Of a stretch of DNA of 64,000 bases, positions 9,950 through 20,631 are shown piece by piece. Origin of the DNA: Nicotiana tabacum. Lineage: Eukaryota; Streptophyta; Magnoliopsida; Solanales; Solanaceae. The notes under the pieces are model-generated. The model was not told where the DNA came from. It worked only from the letters and a program-made list of their open reading frames with translations, and did no database searches. The stretch is taken from positions 1,798,001-1,862,000 of the forward strand of contig NC_134088.1 in NCBI RefSeq assembly GCF_000715075.1, in the 5' to 3' direction. How positions within the stretch are numbered: the first letter of the stretch is position 1; every line of letters begins with the position of its first letter. A program made the translations under genes and the position numbers.

Positions 9950-11324
9950 CCTTCCCTTACACCCACGCCCCCTATACCAACACCCCACCCCTTCGTCCCC
10001 AAGTTCAAACCCAGACCTCCCATTAGAAACCCTAGCCGCCCTCGTCTCCCTCGCCATTAAAGCCGGCAGCATGGACGCCGGTGGCCACCTCCTGAACACC
10101 CTAGGACCACCTCACTGTCCTGAACACGAATCCACTAACCACGAGCCTCGAATCACTTCCGTTCGTCTCGAATCTTCATTTGAAGATTTGAGTCGAACCC
10201 GGATCTATGCCAAACCATCCCATCTTCATACCAGACACTCCCCTGACCTTCCTCGTGACCAAACCAAACTTGGTTTGGTCCGAATCTACCCACAACTCCC
10301 TAAAAATCAGATCTGGAAATCCAGACTTTAGAACACATGCACCTGGAGAATTCGGCCGGTTTGGACATGGGTTTGAGGTCTAATAGACCTTAATCAAGGC
10401 GTTCTCATGTGAGAACACCCTGATTAAAGTTTGTTCGGCCTCAAAAGTTCGAGGTTGAATCGGATTTGGGTCTGTTTGATTTAAACACTTTTGGTAAGTT
10501 TTCCTTTCTTGTGTTTATTTCTAAATAAGTGGTCAGCATATCTCTTTGTGTTTGTTTGTTATTTTGTTATTTTTCATTCGGACTTCTTTCATCTCTGTAA
10601 AGACCTTTTATTTGGTCAATTGTTTTCTGTGTATGATTTGAATGTATTCTGTGATGTGCATGTTCGATTAGAGTAGTCGTCAAGCGAATTAATTCATATA
10701 GCCCTAGTAACTGAACAAAAACTGTCTGATGACCTTTAGGTCCCTGTATGTGTTGTCTATTTGAACGACTGATTATTACCTGTTATGATTAGTATAGTCG
10801 ACTCGATAAATGTCGTCGATCAGTTTTCTATAACTAATGAGTCGAATGAGCTAATAAAGTCGCATGACTAATTGAACCTTGCTATTGACTGAATGCCCCA
10901 GCATTGTTTGAAATGGTTTGTTTGCACTATAAAGCTGACTGAAAAGGTTCAGCCCAGCCAGTCTTGAGTTCGAACTTTCATCAGTTCAAAAATGCCCTGA
11001 TGCTGCAATAGGCAGGGGCAGTAATAATCAAGGTTGACAGGGGTATTCTGGGGTGTTAAAAAGAACAGAAGTAATTAGTTTAAGTGAGCTGACAAATGGG
11101 GTACTAAATTAGGATTAAACTAATGCCAATGGGGGAACAAGACACAGGGGTATGGGGCTTAAATTGAATAATAAAATGATGCCCATAACTCCTGATTAAA
11201 CAAAACCAGGCGTGGGGAATAAAGGGGGCTGACACCAAAAGATGCTTAGGCATGGGGCTTAAAGGGGTATGGGCAGGCTGCAAGTTGCAGCAAAAAGGGC
11301 AGCCTAGCTGCACTGAGTCATTTG

Positions 11325-11335
11325 GCTTATAAATA
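11325..11335 (+). promoter_or_regulatory. Second TATA-like box in the Ogre LTR
   Basis: TTATAAATAGG has a good plant TATA form and is followed by a purine-rich leader with two TTTTAGTCTT copies. Either this site or 9942 may be the main promoter; the sequence alone does not decide. It also occurs in the terminal LTR near 29486. Confidence 0.4.
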
Positions 11336-13235
11336 GGCCATTTGAGAACTGAAAAAAGGCTGGACTTTTAGTCTTCAGAAAAAAGAGAAAAAAGGTTGGA
11401 AAATTTTAGTCTTGAGAGGGATTTTGTGAGTTAAAGAAAAGTGAAGAAAAACAGAAAGAAATTTCCAGAAAATACTGTAACTGAACATTGTCCAAAACTG
11501 CATAAGAAATCAAGCTGGTCATCCTAACTAGGTTGATTACTGTTCCATTAAGAGAAGCCTGTGTATCTTCGGCTGTGATTGCTACTACATTGAGTTTTGT
11601 GTGCCGTACATTGAGTTGTAGTCTTCCTGATTGTTTGAAACTGTGCTGGTTGTGTACTGAGCTTTGGTGGTTACTGAATTTCTGTCGGCTATAGCACAAA
11701 ATATTCTGGTTCTTTTCTCGATTGGTCTTGTTTCCTATCTTGTTTCCTGGGAATATTTGTCTGCTGTTCGACCAACGTGTGAACTTCATCTTCGTGGTTA
11801 TTTGGTTGTTGCTGTGTTGTTGCTGAGCATCTGTTGTTGCTGTGTTTACTGCATACTGCCTAGCTGATCATTCCTTCCTTCTTTGTCCTCCATACCAGGT
11901 ACACAATTACACTACCAATGTAACTCGAAAGTTTGAGCAATGAGTATAAAAGAGAAGATATGCAGATGTTGTTTATATACATGTACTGTTGTGTTGAATG
12001 TCATGTAATGTCTAATAGCTCATATTTGGGATACTAAAGTTAGCTTATAAGCCTAGTTGATGTCAATATAGGGTATCGAATGATAATTGTATATGTATGC
12101 TGCTAGATAAAAGTGGTCTCAATGAATTAGGTTGCCTCTCAGATTTAGTTTGCTTTGCCGTATATGTTGTAATGCAGTCCAAGCATGAAATTTGTACATT
12201 GTAGATTAAGTTCTTCCCTTTCCAATAAATTGCCATATATAACTCCTAAAACCATGTTTCAAGATAAAGAACACAAATTCAGGGCCTCAACCTCATGGAG
12301 GTCGAGCCCAGGTCGAAGACAGACCAGGCAGGCCCGCGTCGAACGAGCAGGGGCCCAGGTCTGGCCAACCACGCGTGGGTTGGATTTGGGCCTATGATTA
12401 TTTGTTTGGCCGACTGTGCACGCAGCTTTGGTCCCGATTTTTTTAAGCATTTCCGAATTCCATTACAAACAACTTGCAAGCATGTAATTAATTAGGATTA
12501 TCTACTGTTTTCAATTGATAGAGACAAAAACGACAAGAAACGTAGTTGCTATAGGATATCCTTTTAAAATAAGAACGAGATGAGCCTCGATGAAAATAAA
12601 CAAAACACGCATATGCGGGGCCCTTGTTAAATGTATATTATTGAAGCATTTAGTTTCCAGGACGGGTTGTTTAGCAAATCTCACAACCCTCCTAAAATAA
12701 CAACGCGTTAGTCTCTTTAGGACACGCTTTAATAAACCTTACCTTCTTAAACTCGGGTGCACATTGATGTGACCCAAATCCAAATCTCAACGGAGTTAAA
12801 GTGTGTCGACGACCATGGGTACATTGATTGTAACGCGGTTCGAGATACATTTTCACAACGTTGCAATTCTTGATAAAAACAGTAAATGATAAAAGCGGTT
12901 AAAAGTTAAATTTTGCATATAAGTTCACACTTGTATAAAATCAGATAATCAAGCCGAATATAACAGTTGAGCGACCGTGCTAGAACCACGGAACTCGGGA
13001 ATGCCTAACACCTTCTCCCGGGTTAACAGAATTCCTTAACCGGATTTCTGGTACGCAGACTGTAATATAGAGTCATTATTTTCCTCGATTCGGGATTAAA
13101 ATCGGTGACTTGGGACACCCTAAATCTCCCAAGTGGCGACTCTGAAATAATTAAACCAATCCCGCTTCGATTGTCCTTTGATTGGAAAAACTCCCCTGCG
13201 CCCCGCGGGCGCGGCAAAAGGAGGTGTGACAGCTC

Positions 13236-13253
13236 TGGCGACTCTGCTGGGGA
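13236..13253 (+). other. Ogre primer binding site
   Basis: TGGCGACTCTGCTGGGGA begins with TGG, the complement of a tRNA CCA end, four bases after the LTR. tRNA-Arg has been reported as the Ogre primer; I cannot confirm the isoacceptor here. The minus-strand element has nearly the same PBS at 55677-55694. Confidence 0.85.
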
Positions 13254-13258
13254 TGATA

Positions 13259-13281
13259 ACCCAGAACCAATGGTTCAGGGT
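13259..13281 (+). promoter_or_regulatory. Inverted repeat directly after the PBS
   Basis: ACCCAGAACCA (13259-13269) pairs with TGGTTCAGGGT (13271-13281) with one mismatch. It starts five bases after the PBS. The place suits a leader signal such as dimerisation or packaging, but function is not shown. Confidence 0.6.
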
Positions 13282-14073
13282 TAAGAATTCGAGCTTAGAA
13301 TAAATTGTTATTATTTGGCTTTATTTATTATCTGATTATTACATGTTTTTGAGACTAATGTGCTAAATGCTGCTGTTACCGCTTTGATATTATTTGAACT
13401 GTATATAAACTGTGCCGAAACCTTTCTCTTCTTACCTCCGGGGATGTGCTCACTGGTTGAGACTCCCTATTCTGTTAGTGTCATACCCTAAGTAAAAGAG
13501 GCTCGGAAAGTTTCTAAGCCGGCTGGCCTTTTGGTTCCCGGAAAGGAGCTCCTTCCTCAACTCGAGTTGTCCGCTCGGGTACACTGTCTAGAACACCGAC
13601 CCAGGTTTTGAGCATAGAATAACGTGACTTCATGTCGGATCCCTAGTAGGAACGCTTATTTGCATCATGTTGCATATGACTTAGGGGACTCAACACAGGG
13701 GTTGGGTCTGTCTAGGACTAGCAACCTGATATGAAAAGACCATTCTGATGCATCCTATTGTTTTCCGTGCATTTATTTGTCTCATGCCCGCATGCTGACC
13801 GGTGTTTGAATATTTGGAATATTGTGAAAAAAAAGGGAAATAACGGTTAGGAATTGATTGTTTATTGTTAAAAAAAAGAGAAAAAAAACAAATACTGTCA
13901 AAACTATGCCAAAATTTTGAAAAGTCGTTGTTCTGTCTTTCAAAAATAAAATATCAATAGAAATATATAGTTTGTCTTGTCAAAAAAAAAAAAAAAATTT
14001 TAAAATGGTTTTTTTATGAAAATAATAATAAAAAGAGTCTTGTGTTGTCTTTACTTTTATTATTTGTTGCAAA

Positions 14074-14158
<85 letters not shown>

Positions 14159-14405
14159 AATTCAAAAGTTTTGCTTTACTTCAAAATGTATATATATCTT
14201 TATTTGTGGCAAAATATTTGTCTTGCTAAAGGTCTAGAAAAGTCCTTTCAGGCTCCCAGTTTTCGAAACAAAAATCCAAAATATTTTCCGTTATTGACTT
14301 CTTTGGAAAGTTTTTATATATATACGAAAATTCAAAATTCACAAAAAATTGCATATATTTTTGTTTTTATCAGGATAAGTGTCGTTTGTTAAATCTTATT
14401 AATAA
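13282..14405 (+). other. Ogre leader between PBS and ORF1
   Basis: This is non-coding and becomes A/T-rich toward ORF1. It holds a poly(A) run (13981-13997) and a (TA)n microsatellite (about 14080-14155). I see no gene; the frames over the microsatellite are low-complexity artefacts. Confidence 0.75.
14080..14155. repeat. (TA)n microsatellite
   Basis: An almost perfect run of about 38 TA dinucleotides lies in the Ogre leader, about 250 bp before ORF1. Length in the assembly may be unreliable. Confidence 0.95.
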
Positions 14406-16451
14406 ATGTGCAGAATGAGCACGATTCCGAATGAACCCTTTTCAATCATGAATAAAATCCCCCTCCAATTGCGGCTCTGGTGGAATGATTTGGGCAAAGA
14501 AGGGCATGACGAAATCAAGAAGTATCTGAAAGGCCTCACGAGTTTGTTGGATATCAAGCCACGAGGAGATATCATAAGGGCACTAATCCCCCACTGGGAT
14601 CCTGCGCACAATGTCTTCCGTTTCTCAGATTTTGAACTTACCCCAACTTTAGAAGAAATAGCAGGGTATATCGGCAGCACTGAGACTCCTTTGAGGCACA
14701 AATATCTGATTGCTCCAAGAGCTGTAGCAATACACAGGTTCCTGGATTCTTTAAAGATAGTCAGAACAATTCATAACCCTGACTTGGCAAAAGGTTTTTG
14801 CAGCATGAGTTTCGTATATCAAAGATATGGTCACATAGGAGGATTCGACAAGCCAGAAAACCAGTTGTGCAGCAAAGGTAATCGCCAAAAGTGGGAAGAA
14901 CATAGACGGATTGCTTTCATGATAGCTTTCTTAGGACTACTGGTATTCCCAAGAAAAGACGGGAATATTGACATAAAGATAGCAGGGGTCGTCAGTACGT
15001 TGCTCACACAGAGTGATAGTACGGTGGCGCCCATGATAGTATCTGATATATTCCGGGCACTCACTTCTTGCAATGCTGGAGCAAGCTTTTTCGAGGGTTG
15101 CAATTTGTTGTTGCAAATGTGGATGACCGAACACCTATGTCACCGAGCCCAGTTTCTGAGCCATGGATCCGCTGGAAAGACCTGCATAGAGGAGTTCTAT
15201 ACCAGAGTTAATGAAACCTACCTACCAGAAGGAGTCACAGCATGGACCTCATATTTCCATACCCTCAACGCCAGTCAAATACAGTGGGCGCTAGGATGGT
15301 TACCGATCGACGAAGTCATATACATGCCCGCAGCCAGGCCCCATTTTCTCTTAATGGGACTTAAGAGCATTCAACCATACGCGCCGCATCGGGTTTTAAG
15401 GCAACTTGGGAGGTATCAGATAGTGCCAAAAGACGAGGATCTGAGAATCCAGGTAATCGAGATCAGTCCCGACGGCCAGTTTCCTGAAGCAAGGGTTCGT
15501 CAAATTTGGAGCCAATGTCAATACTTAGAAGCAAATACTTGTGTAATGAATCGGGCAAAAGGGGAAGTTTCGCCCGGGTATCAGGCCTGGTACAAAGGGG
15601 AGACATCACCTGGAAGACCGACCAAAAGACCTCACCTGCAAGAATTTGCCAAATCTTCGCAAGAACAGTGGGGCTGGTTGGCCAAAGAGCAGGAATATCT
15701 TGCCAAAGCAGGCAAACTGAAGCAACAAATCCAGGATATGAAGTTTGAGTGCCAATTACAGTCTGCTGCACACAAAGGAGAAAAGAACCAGTTAATCAGA
15801 GAAGGCGAGATCCTCAAAGCTCAGATCCGGAGAATGAAAAAAGAGGCTAATAGCCAGCTAAGAAGCCAGGCAGATAAAAGATTGATAGCAGGGTTAAAGG
15901 ATCAGATTGCGGAATGCCGGGAAGATTTGGAAAAAGCCAGGGGCAGCACAGCGAAATTGCGAACCAAGTGGGCAAAGGGTGCGATAGCTCGGAGGCAGCG
16001 CCTGCAGCGAGTCATAAGGGATTATGAACTGAGCATCGGGACATTAAGGGAAACGAATGCCTCTCTTCAAGAGAGGATCTTCAAGCAAACACGAGATGCC
16101 CAAGCCGACAGAAGGCGATGTTACGAGGCAATGACCAGAATGGAAAGGCAGATGGAGATGTTCCAGGACCAGCTTGCCAGCAATGCACAAACACTAGGAT
16201 TGAAGAACCGACAGATAAGGCAGTTGTTCGCGGAAAGGGACAACATTCGGGGAAAGATCGACGAGATTGGGCATTACATCTACATGAGATGCCTGGCATG
16301 CGAGCAAAAGCCTCGAAAGACCCTCCTTGTTTCCATCATGGGTTGCGTCCACCGAATCATGAATGAGCTGAAAAACCTGCAGAGGGACCTCACACCAAGG
16401 GCCGCGGAAAGGCCGAATGATGCCTCGCGGGTCCCTAAGTTGGAAAATTAA
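14406..16451 (+). CDS. Ogre ORF1 protein (function unknown)
   Basis: This open 681-codon frame lies upstream of gag, the place of ORF1 in Ogre elements. The N-terminal half is globular and hydrophobic, with motifs LQLRLWWNDLG (residues 20-30) and FRFSDFELTPTLEEIAGYIG (residues 72-91). It resembles the plant-mobile-domain-like proteins (DUF7745 type) often found in plant genomes. Residues about 415-640 are rich in E, K, Q, R and A with heptad-like spacing, so a long coiled coil is likely. Two ATGs are possible (14406 and 14415). The role of Ogre ORF1 is not established. The minus-strand element keeps only a short, broken relative (54733-55053). Confidence 0.85.
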   Translation: MCRMSTIPNEPFSIMNKIPLQLRLWWNDLGKEGHDEIKKYLKGLTSLLDIKPRGDIIRALIPHWDPAHNVFRFSDFELTPTLEEIAGYIGSTETPLRHKYLIAPRAVAIHRFLDSLKIVRTIHNPDLAKGFCSMSFVYQRYGHIGGFDKPENQLCSKGNRQKWEEHRRIAFMIAFLGLLVFPRKDGNIDIKIAGVVSTLLTQSDSTVAPMIVSDIFRALTSCNAGASFFEGCNLLLQMWMTEHLCHRAQFLSHGSAGKTCIEEFYTRVNETYLPEGVTAWTSYFHTLNASQIQWALGWLPIDEVIYMPAARPHFLLMGLKSIQPYAPHRVLRQLGRYQIVPKDEDLRIQVIEISPDGQFPEARVRQIWSQCQYLEANTCVMNRAKGEVSPGYQAWYKGETSPGRPTKRPHLQEFAKSSQEQWGWLAKEQEYLAKAGKLKQQIQDMKFECQLQSAAHKGEKNQLIREGEILKAQIRRMKKEANSQLRSQADKRLIAGLKDQIAECREDLEKARGSTAKLRTKWAKGAIARRQRLQRVIRDYELSIGTLRETNASLQERIFKQTRDAQADRRRCYEAMTRMERQMEMFQDQLASNAQTLGLKNRQIRQLFAERDNIRGKIDEIGHYIYMRCLACEQKPRKTLLVSIMGCVHRIMNELKNLQRDLTPRAAERPNDASRVPKLEN

Positions 16452-16996
16452 TCTTTGGTTGAGTCCTGTTTATTTGGCTTTGTCGCTTTTCCATATGTTG
16501 TTTTCCTTTCTTCAAAACGGGTTAAGAACTGTGGAGTCTGTACTATTGCTATTCCTTGCTTGAAGTAATTTGTAATAGCAAAATTTTGAGAATGAATTTA
16601 ATGATTTCACAAGAATTGTGTGTTTCTTTACTTTAAGGCAGAACTACGCCTGGTCTGATTCACGCGGGGACGTGATACGTAGGCAATCCCCATAAGATTC
16701 GACCGCTTTTAATAAATAAAGAAAAGAAAATGTAAATAAAATAAAACGCGGGGTTTCGCAAAATACTTTAAAAAGAGACGAATGAACAAACCGGGATGAC
16801 GCATGTGGTTTGAAACAAAACATGTAGAAACGGTTAACTGCCTAGGTGCATTGCATCCTCTATGTGTTATGATCAAATCTGTTAAGCTCTAACACTAACA
16901 AAGTTTGTTGTTGTCTGATACCAGACAGTTAGTTGTTAAAGAATTCTGGCAACACATTCATACCAAACCAGATCCAAGGGACCGATAGCGACAAGC
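16452..16996 (+). other. ORF1-gag spacer with hairpin
   Basis: This 545-bp spacer has no gene. It contains the hairpin at 16644-16682 and an A-rich run (about 16716-16745). The gag ATG at 16997 follows. Confidence 0.7.
16644..16682 (+). promoter_or_regulatory. ORF-end-type hairpin between ORF1 and gag
   Basis: CTACG (16644-16648) pairs with CGTAG (16678-16682). Inside, TCACG (16660-16664) pairs with CGTGA (16671-16675) across a six-base loop. The frame words GAACTACG..TG..CTGATTC and GATACGTAGGCA match the sites in the 3' UTR. Confidence 0.65.
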
Positions 16997-19351
16997 ATGA
17001 CTACTTCAGAGAATAGTAATGAGGAAGAAAGGCCGATGAGCCAGTTGCTAAAAGAGGCAATGGAAAAGATTGAAAGGATGGGACTAGAGATGCATGCAAT
17101 GCAGCTAGCCCTGGCCAAAACGCAAAAGAGCCCTGAGACACTGGGACACGTGCCGGAGTACCCTCACTCTGGCCCTTCCACAAGCTGCCCAAATCCCCTC
17201 TATCATCAAGAAAGAAGCCCTCATGATTCCCAAGCTCCACCACCCCATCAACCTCTCCCAACTCCCAATATTCCCATTTTTGTGGGACCTGCATCAGCCC
17301 CTTTGCAGCAAACGACTAGTGAGCCATTGTTTCAGGCTCACGATACACAATACTATCCCCCTGAGCCTACATTCCATGCACCCGAACCACAGGCTTACAA
17401 TCCCCATCTGGAAGTACCGGCAGAGGTTGAGAAGCCGGTTAAGGCCCCTGAACAGGATGAAGTGTTAAGAAAGTTCAAAAGCCTGGAGCAATCCTTCAGG
17501 AACTTGCACGGGCTGGGCAATCAAGTCAGCGTGGCATACAAAGATCTGTGCCCTTTCCCAGATGTCCAACTCCCGGCTGGGTTCAAGATGCCCAAGTTTG
17601 ATTTATATGAAGGGCACGGTGATCCCATGGCACATTTGCGGGGATTCTGTAGCAAAATGAGAGGGGCAGGAGGCAAGGATGAGCTTTTGATAGCTTATTT
17701 CGGCCAAAGTCTGAGCGGATCTGCACTGGAATGGTATACCAGGCAGGATTTTAGCAGGTGGTACACGTGGGATGACCTGGCGCAGGCTTTTACAGGTCAT
17801 TTCCAGTACAACCTGGAGATAGTCCCTGACCGTCTCACGTTATTGAGAACTGGGAAGAAACCTGGGGAAAGTTTTCGCGAATTCGGGTTCCGCTGGAGAG
17901 AACAAGCAGCTAGGGTCGATCCTCCCATGAGAGAGGGAGAGATGGTAGACTACTTTTTGCAGACATTGGATCCAACCTACTTTGGTCACTTGGTGACAAC
18001 GGTTGGAAAATCTTTCAACGAGGTGGTCAAAATAGGGGTCATGATAGAAGAAGGTTTGAGGTCAGACAAGATCTTAAACTATTCGGCACTTAAGGCCACA
18101 ACCCAGGCTATTCAAAGCGGCACGGGAGGTGCGCTAAGAAGAAAGAAAGAAGAGGTTGCCACGATCGAGGCAGACAGTTGGTCCAGGGCTGGCAGGCCAC
18201 ACTACAACCAACCCAGACCCCACAGGTCAAACTACCCATACAACCCACCACAAAATTTCTATCCGCCTCGAGAACCACATTGTTCCGTACACCAAGCCCA
18301 GGTATACACTCAGCCTCCGGTTCGCCCACAATGGCGCGCACCGGCTCCCCAGAACATATATGCACCACCACAAAACACTTACCCTCCACCAAGGGCATAT
18401 AGAAATCCTTCAGGAACAGGTTTCCGGGGAAATCCAGATGCCAGAAATGACAGGTTGCGGAAGCAAAGAACCTTCACCGAACTGGGAGAAACCTACACCG
18501 CTGTGTTCCACAAGCTGCGGCAATTGGGTTTGGTTAGTCCTGTCCATACTCGGGAACCAAATCCCCCGCCTCAGAATTTGGATCGTTCAATCAGTTGTGA
18601 ATACTGTTCAGGGATACTCGGGCACGATACCGAGAAGTGCTGGAAGTTAAGGCATGCCATACAGGATCTTATTGACACCAATAAGATCGAGGTCCAGACA
18701 CCGGAGGCTCCTAACATCAACCAAAACCCACTGCCAGCGCACCACGAAACTCACATGATTGAGTTGGTGTGTGAGGGAGGAGAATTAAGAAAACCCTCAC
18801 AAACAGTGATGATGATCCAAGCTGCCCCAAAAGAAGTCTTAACCAGTGGAGGAACAAATGTACAGTCGCAGGGGGAAGGCGTCAAGCCGGTAGTAATATG
18901 GGGGAAGAGCCCGTCCGTCATAGCAAGCAAACCCGAGCCAAGCAAGTTTGTAATACCAGGGATCCTGCCCACACCGGCAGTCATGTTGAAAGGGGTATGT
19001 AGAGAACGGGTGACCATAAAGCCGGTGGTCCAACTGCCAATGCTTGACAGCAGGGCTGTGCCCTGGAAATATGAAAAAGCAGTGGTGACGTACCAAGGAA
19101 AACAGGTGGAAGAAGTCAGTTGTGAAGCGCAAGGGCTGACTCGATCAGGTCGATGTTTTGCTCCGGTGGAGTTAAGAAAAACCAACCCAGTGGCAACCAA
19201 GAAGCCAGTGTCAGAAGAAGAGGCTGAAGAATTCCTGAGGAAGATGAAAGTACAAGACTATTCTGTGGTTGAGCAGCTGAGGAAAACACCTGCCCAGATC
19301 TCACTATTGTCATTACTCCTCCATTCCGAGGAACATCGTCGGCCCTGTTAA
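16997..19351 (+). CDS. gag: Ogre Gag polyprotein (copy B)
   Basis: This 784-codon frame encodes the capsid-nucleocapsid precursor. Residues about 8-45 form a short predicted coiled coil and residues 50-130 are rich in P, S, H and Q. A Retrotrans_gag capsid domain spans about 225-360 (motifs YFGQSLSGSALEWY, WDDLAQAF, FREFGFRWREQA). A P/Y/N-rich basic stretch follows. A CCHC-type zinc knuckle, CEYCSGILGHDTEKC, lies near residues 534-548. The final 121 codons match copy A. The frame stops at TAA 19349-19351 because of an apparent one-base deletion shared with copy A; protease continues in the -1 frame. The start is the first ATG after an in-frame break. Confidence 0.9.
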   Translation: MTTSENSNEEERPMSQLLKEAMEKIERMGLEMHAMQLALAKTQKSPETLGHVPEYPHSGPSTSCPNPLYHQERSPHDSQAPPPHQPLPTPNIPIFVGPASAPLQQTTSEPLFQAHDTQYYPPEPTFHAPEPQAYNPHLEVPAEVEKPVKAPEQDEVLRKFKSLEQSFRNLHGLGNQVSVAYKDLCPFPDVQLPAGFKMPKFDLYEGHGDPMAHLRGFCSKMRGAGGKDELLIAYFGQSLSGSALEWYTRQDFSRWYTWDDLAQAFTGHFQYNLEIVPDRLTLLRTGKKPGESFREFGFRWREQAARVDPPMREGEMVDYFLQTLDPTYFGHLVTTVGKSFNEVVKIGVMIEEGLRSDKILNYSALKATTQAIQSGTGGALRRKKEEVATIEADSWSRAGRPHYNQPRPHRSNYPYNPPQNFYPPREPHCSVHQAQVYTQPPVRPQWRAPAPQNIYAPPQNTYPPPRAYRNPSGTGFRGNPDARNDRLRKQRTFTELGETYTAVFHKLRQLGLVSPVHTREPNPPPQNLDRSISCEYCSGILGHDTEKCWKLRHAIQDLIDTNKIEVQTPEAPNINQNPLPAHHETHMIELVCEGGELRKPSQTVMMIQAAPKEVLTSGGTNVQSQGEGVKPVVIWGKSPSVIASKPEPSKFVIPGILPTPAVMLKGVCRERVTIKPVVQLPMLDSRAVPWKYEKAVVTYQGKQVEEVSCEAQGLTRSGRCFAPVELRKTNPVATKKPVSEEEAEEFLRKMKVQDYSVVEQLRKTPAQISLLSLLLHSEEHRRPC

Positions 19352-19356
19352 AGATA

Positions 19357-20454
19357 TTGAACGAGGCCCATGTACCCAGTGAGATTTCTGTAAACCATCT
19401 GGAAACCATTGCCAGCAAGATTTTCGAGGTGAACAGGGTAACATTCTCAGATGATGACCTGCCGGTGGAAGGTACGGAGCATAACAAAGCTCTATACCTA
19501 GCTGTCAAATGTGAAAACTTGGTGGTAACTCGAGTATTGGTGGATAATAGCTCAAGCGCCAATATTTGTCCATTATCCACCCTGGACCAGTTAAAGATTG
19601 ACCGTGGAAGAATCCGGGAGAATAGCATCTGTGTACGGGGGTTTGACGGAAACGGAACCGCCACTGTGGGGGATGTTGTACTTGAATTAACCATTGGTCC
19701 GGTCCTATTTACCATGGAATTCCAGGTGTTGGACGCCACGGTATCTTACAACTTGCTGTTAGGACGACCTTGGATTCATGCAGCTAAAGCGGTGCCTTCC
19801 ACCCTACATCAGACAGTGAAGTTCAAGTGGGAAAGACAAGAGGTCGTGTTGCACGGCGAGGATACAACATGCACCATGGGCGGAACCATTGTGCCTTTCA
19901 TAGAGACCACTGATGACAAGGGTCCCTGGGTCTACCAGATCCTCGATACAGGGTCGGCCGACAGAATTTCTGAAGGAGAAATCATCCCGCACCCTAGGGT
20001 GGCTGCCGCAACAGTCATGATGGTATCAGAAATGCTGGGTAATGGGTTTGTGCCGGGAAAAGGCCTGGGAGTTGAACTTCAAGGGATAGTCCAACCTGTC
20101 TCCCTTCCTAGGAATCTGGAAACTTTCGGGTTGGGGTTCAAACCAACCGCAGCAGACAGGAAGCAAGCGCGAAAAATGAAGAAGAGGGTCTGGTCTCTGC
20201 CTAAACCAGTGCCACGCCTCTCAAAGTCTTTTGTTAAAACTAGTGCCAAGGGGTCAGCGATCCCAAAGATTCGAGGACCTTTGATCGGCATAAGTGAAGA
20301 CCTGAATCAGAGTTTTGAGAGACTATTCGCGGATGTCAGTATGGTGGAAGCTGGAGAGGGTTCCAGCAGAGCAGAGATACAATTTGTGGGGCCTGAGGCC
20401 AAGACCAACAATTGGACAGTTACTCCTCTTCCTGTCCGAGGGGAGTCTTGGTAG
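19357..20454 (+). pseudogene. pro: Ogre copy B aspartic protease with G-patch
   Basis: The protein is identical to that of copy A. The protease active site reads VLVDNSSSANIC, the LLLGRPWIH motif is present, and a C-terminal G-patch-like segment (GFVPGKGLG) follows. The frame itself is open to the intron, but the gag frame does not lead into it because of the shared frameshift near 19342. The last three bases before the stop span the predicted splice donor at 20451. Confidence 0.87.
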
Positions 20455-20631
20455 TAGGCTTTGATTCATGTTGTGTTTGTTTGTTTGTTTGATTGGATTA
20501 TTCAAGGGTGTAATCCCAATTTTACTTTCGTTTTGTAAAAGTGTGAACCCTTTTTATTCTGCAAATTTAATAAAGTTCTTTTCCTTTGTCCCATTTTAAT
20601 TTTTTGTCTTGTTCTTTTTCTTTCTGAACAG
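20451..20631 (+). other. Predicted pro-RT intron, Ogre copy B
   Basis: This 181-nt segment has a GT donor at 20451 and an AG acceptor at 20630-20631 after a T-rich tract. It is identical in layout to copy A. Splicing joins protease to RT in phase 2; the unspliced RNA stops at TAG 20452-20454, so it could give Gag-Pro only. The dual output is established for Ogre; its use here is inference. Confidence 0.8.

Larger units (their letters stand above)
9247..13231 (+). repeat. Ogre LTR (middle, shared by copies A and B)
   Basis: This 3985-bp LTR starts TGTAAGCACGTG and ends GGTGTGACA, giving the TG...CA ends expected of gypsy LTRs. The start follows a PPT and the end is four bases before a PBS. 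It is the same length as the LTR at 27408-31392, with about 15-20 substitutions between them by eye (about 0.5%). It acts as 3' LTR for copy A and 5' LTR for copy B. Promoter-like signals are listed separately. A 144-codon frame at 9897-10331 is not convincing as a gene. Confidence 0.9.

Noticed and set aside
9897..10331. 144-codon frame in the Ogre LTR (also at 28057-28491)
   Set aside because: It lies over the TATA-like site and likely leader, and both copies are nearly identical DNA, so its openness is not evidence of coding.
13980..14392. Frames rich in IYIYIY
   Set aside because: They are artefacts of the (TA)n microsatellite.
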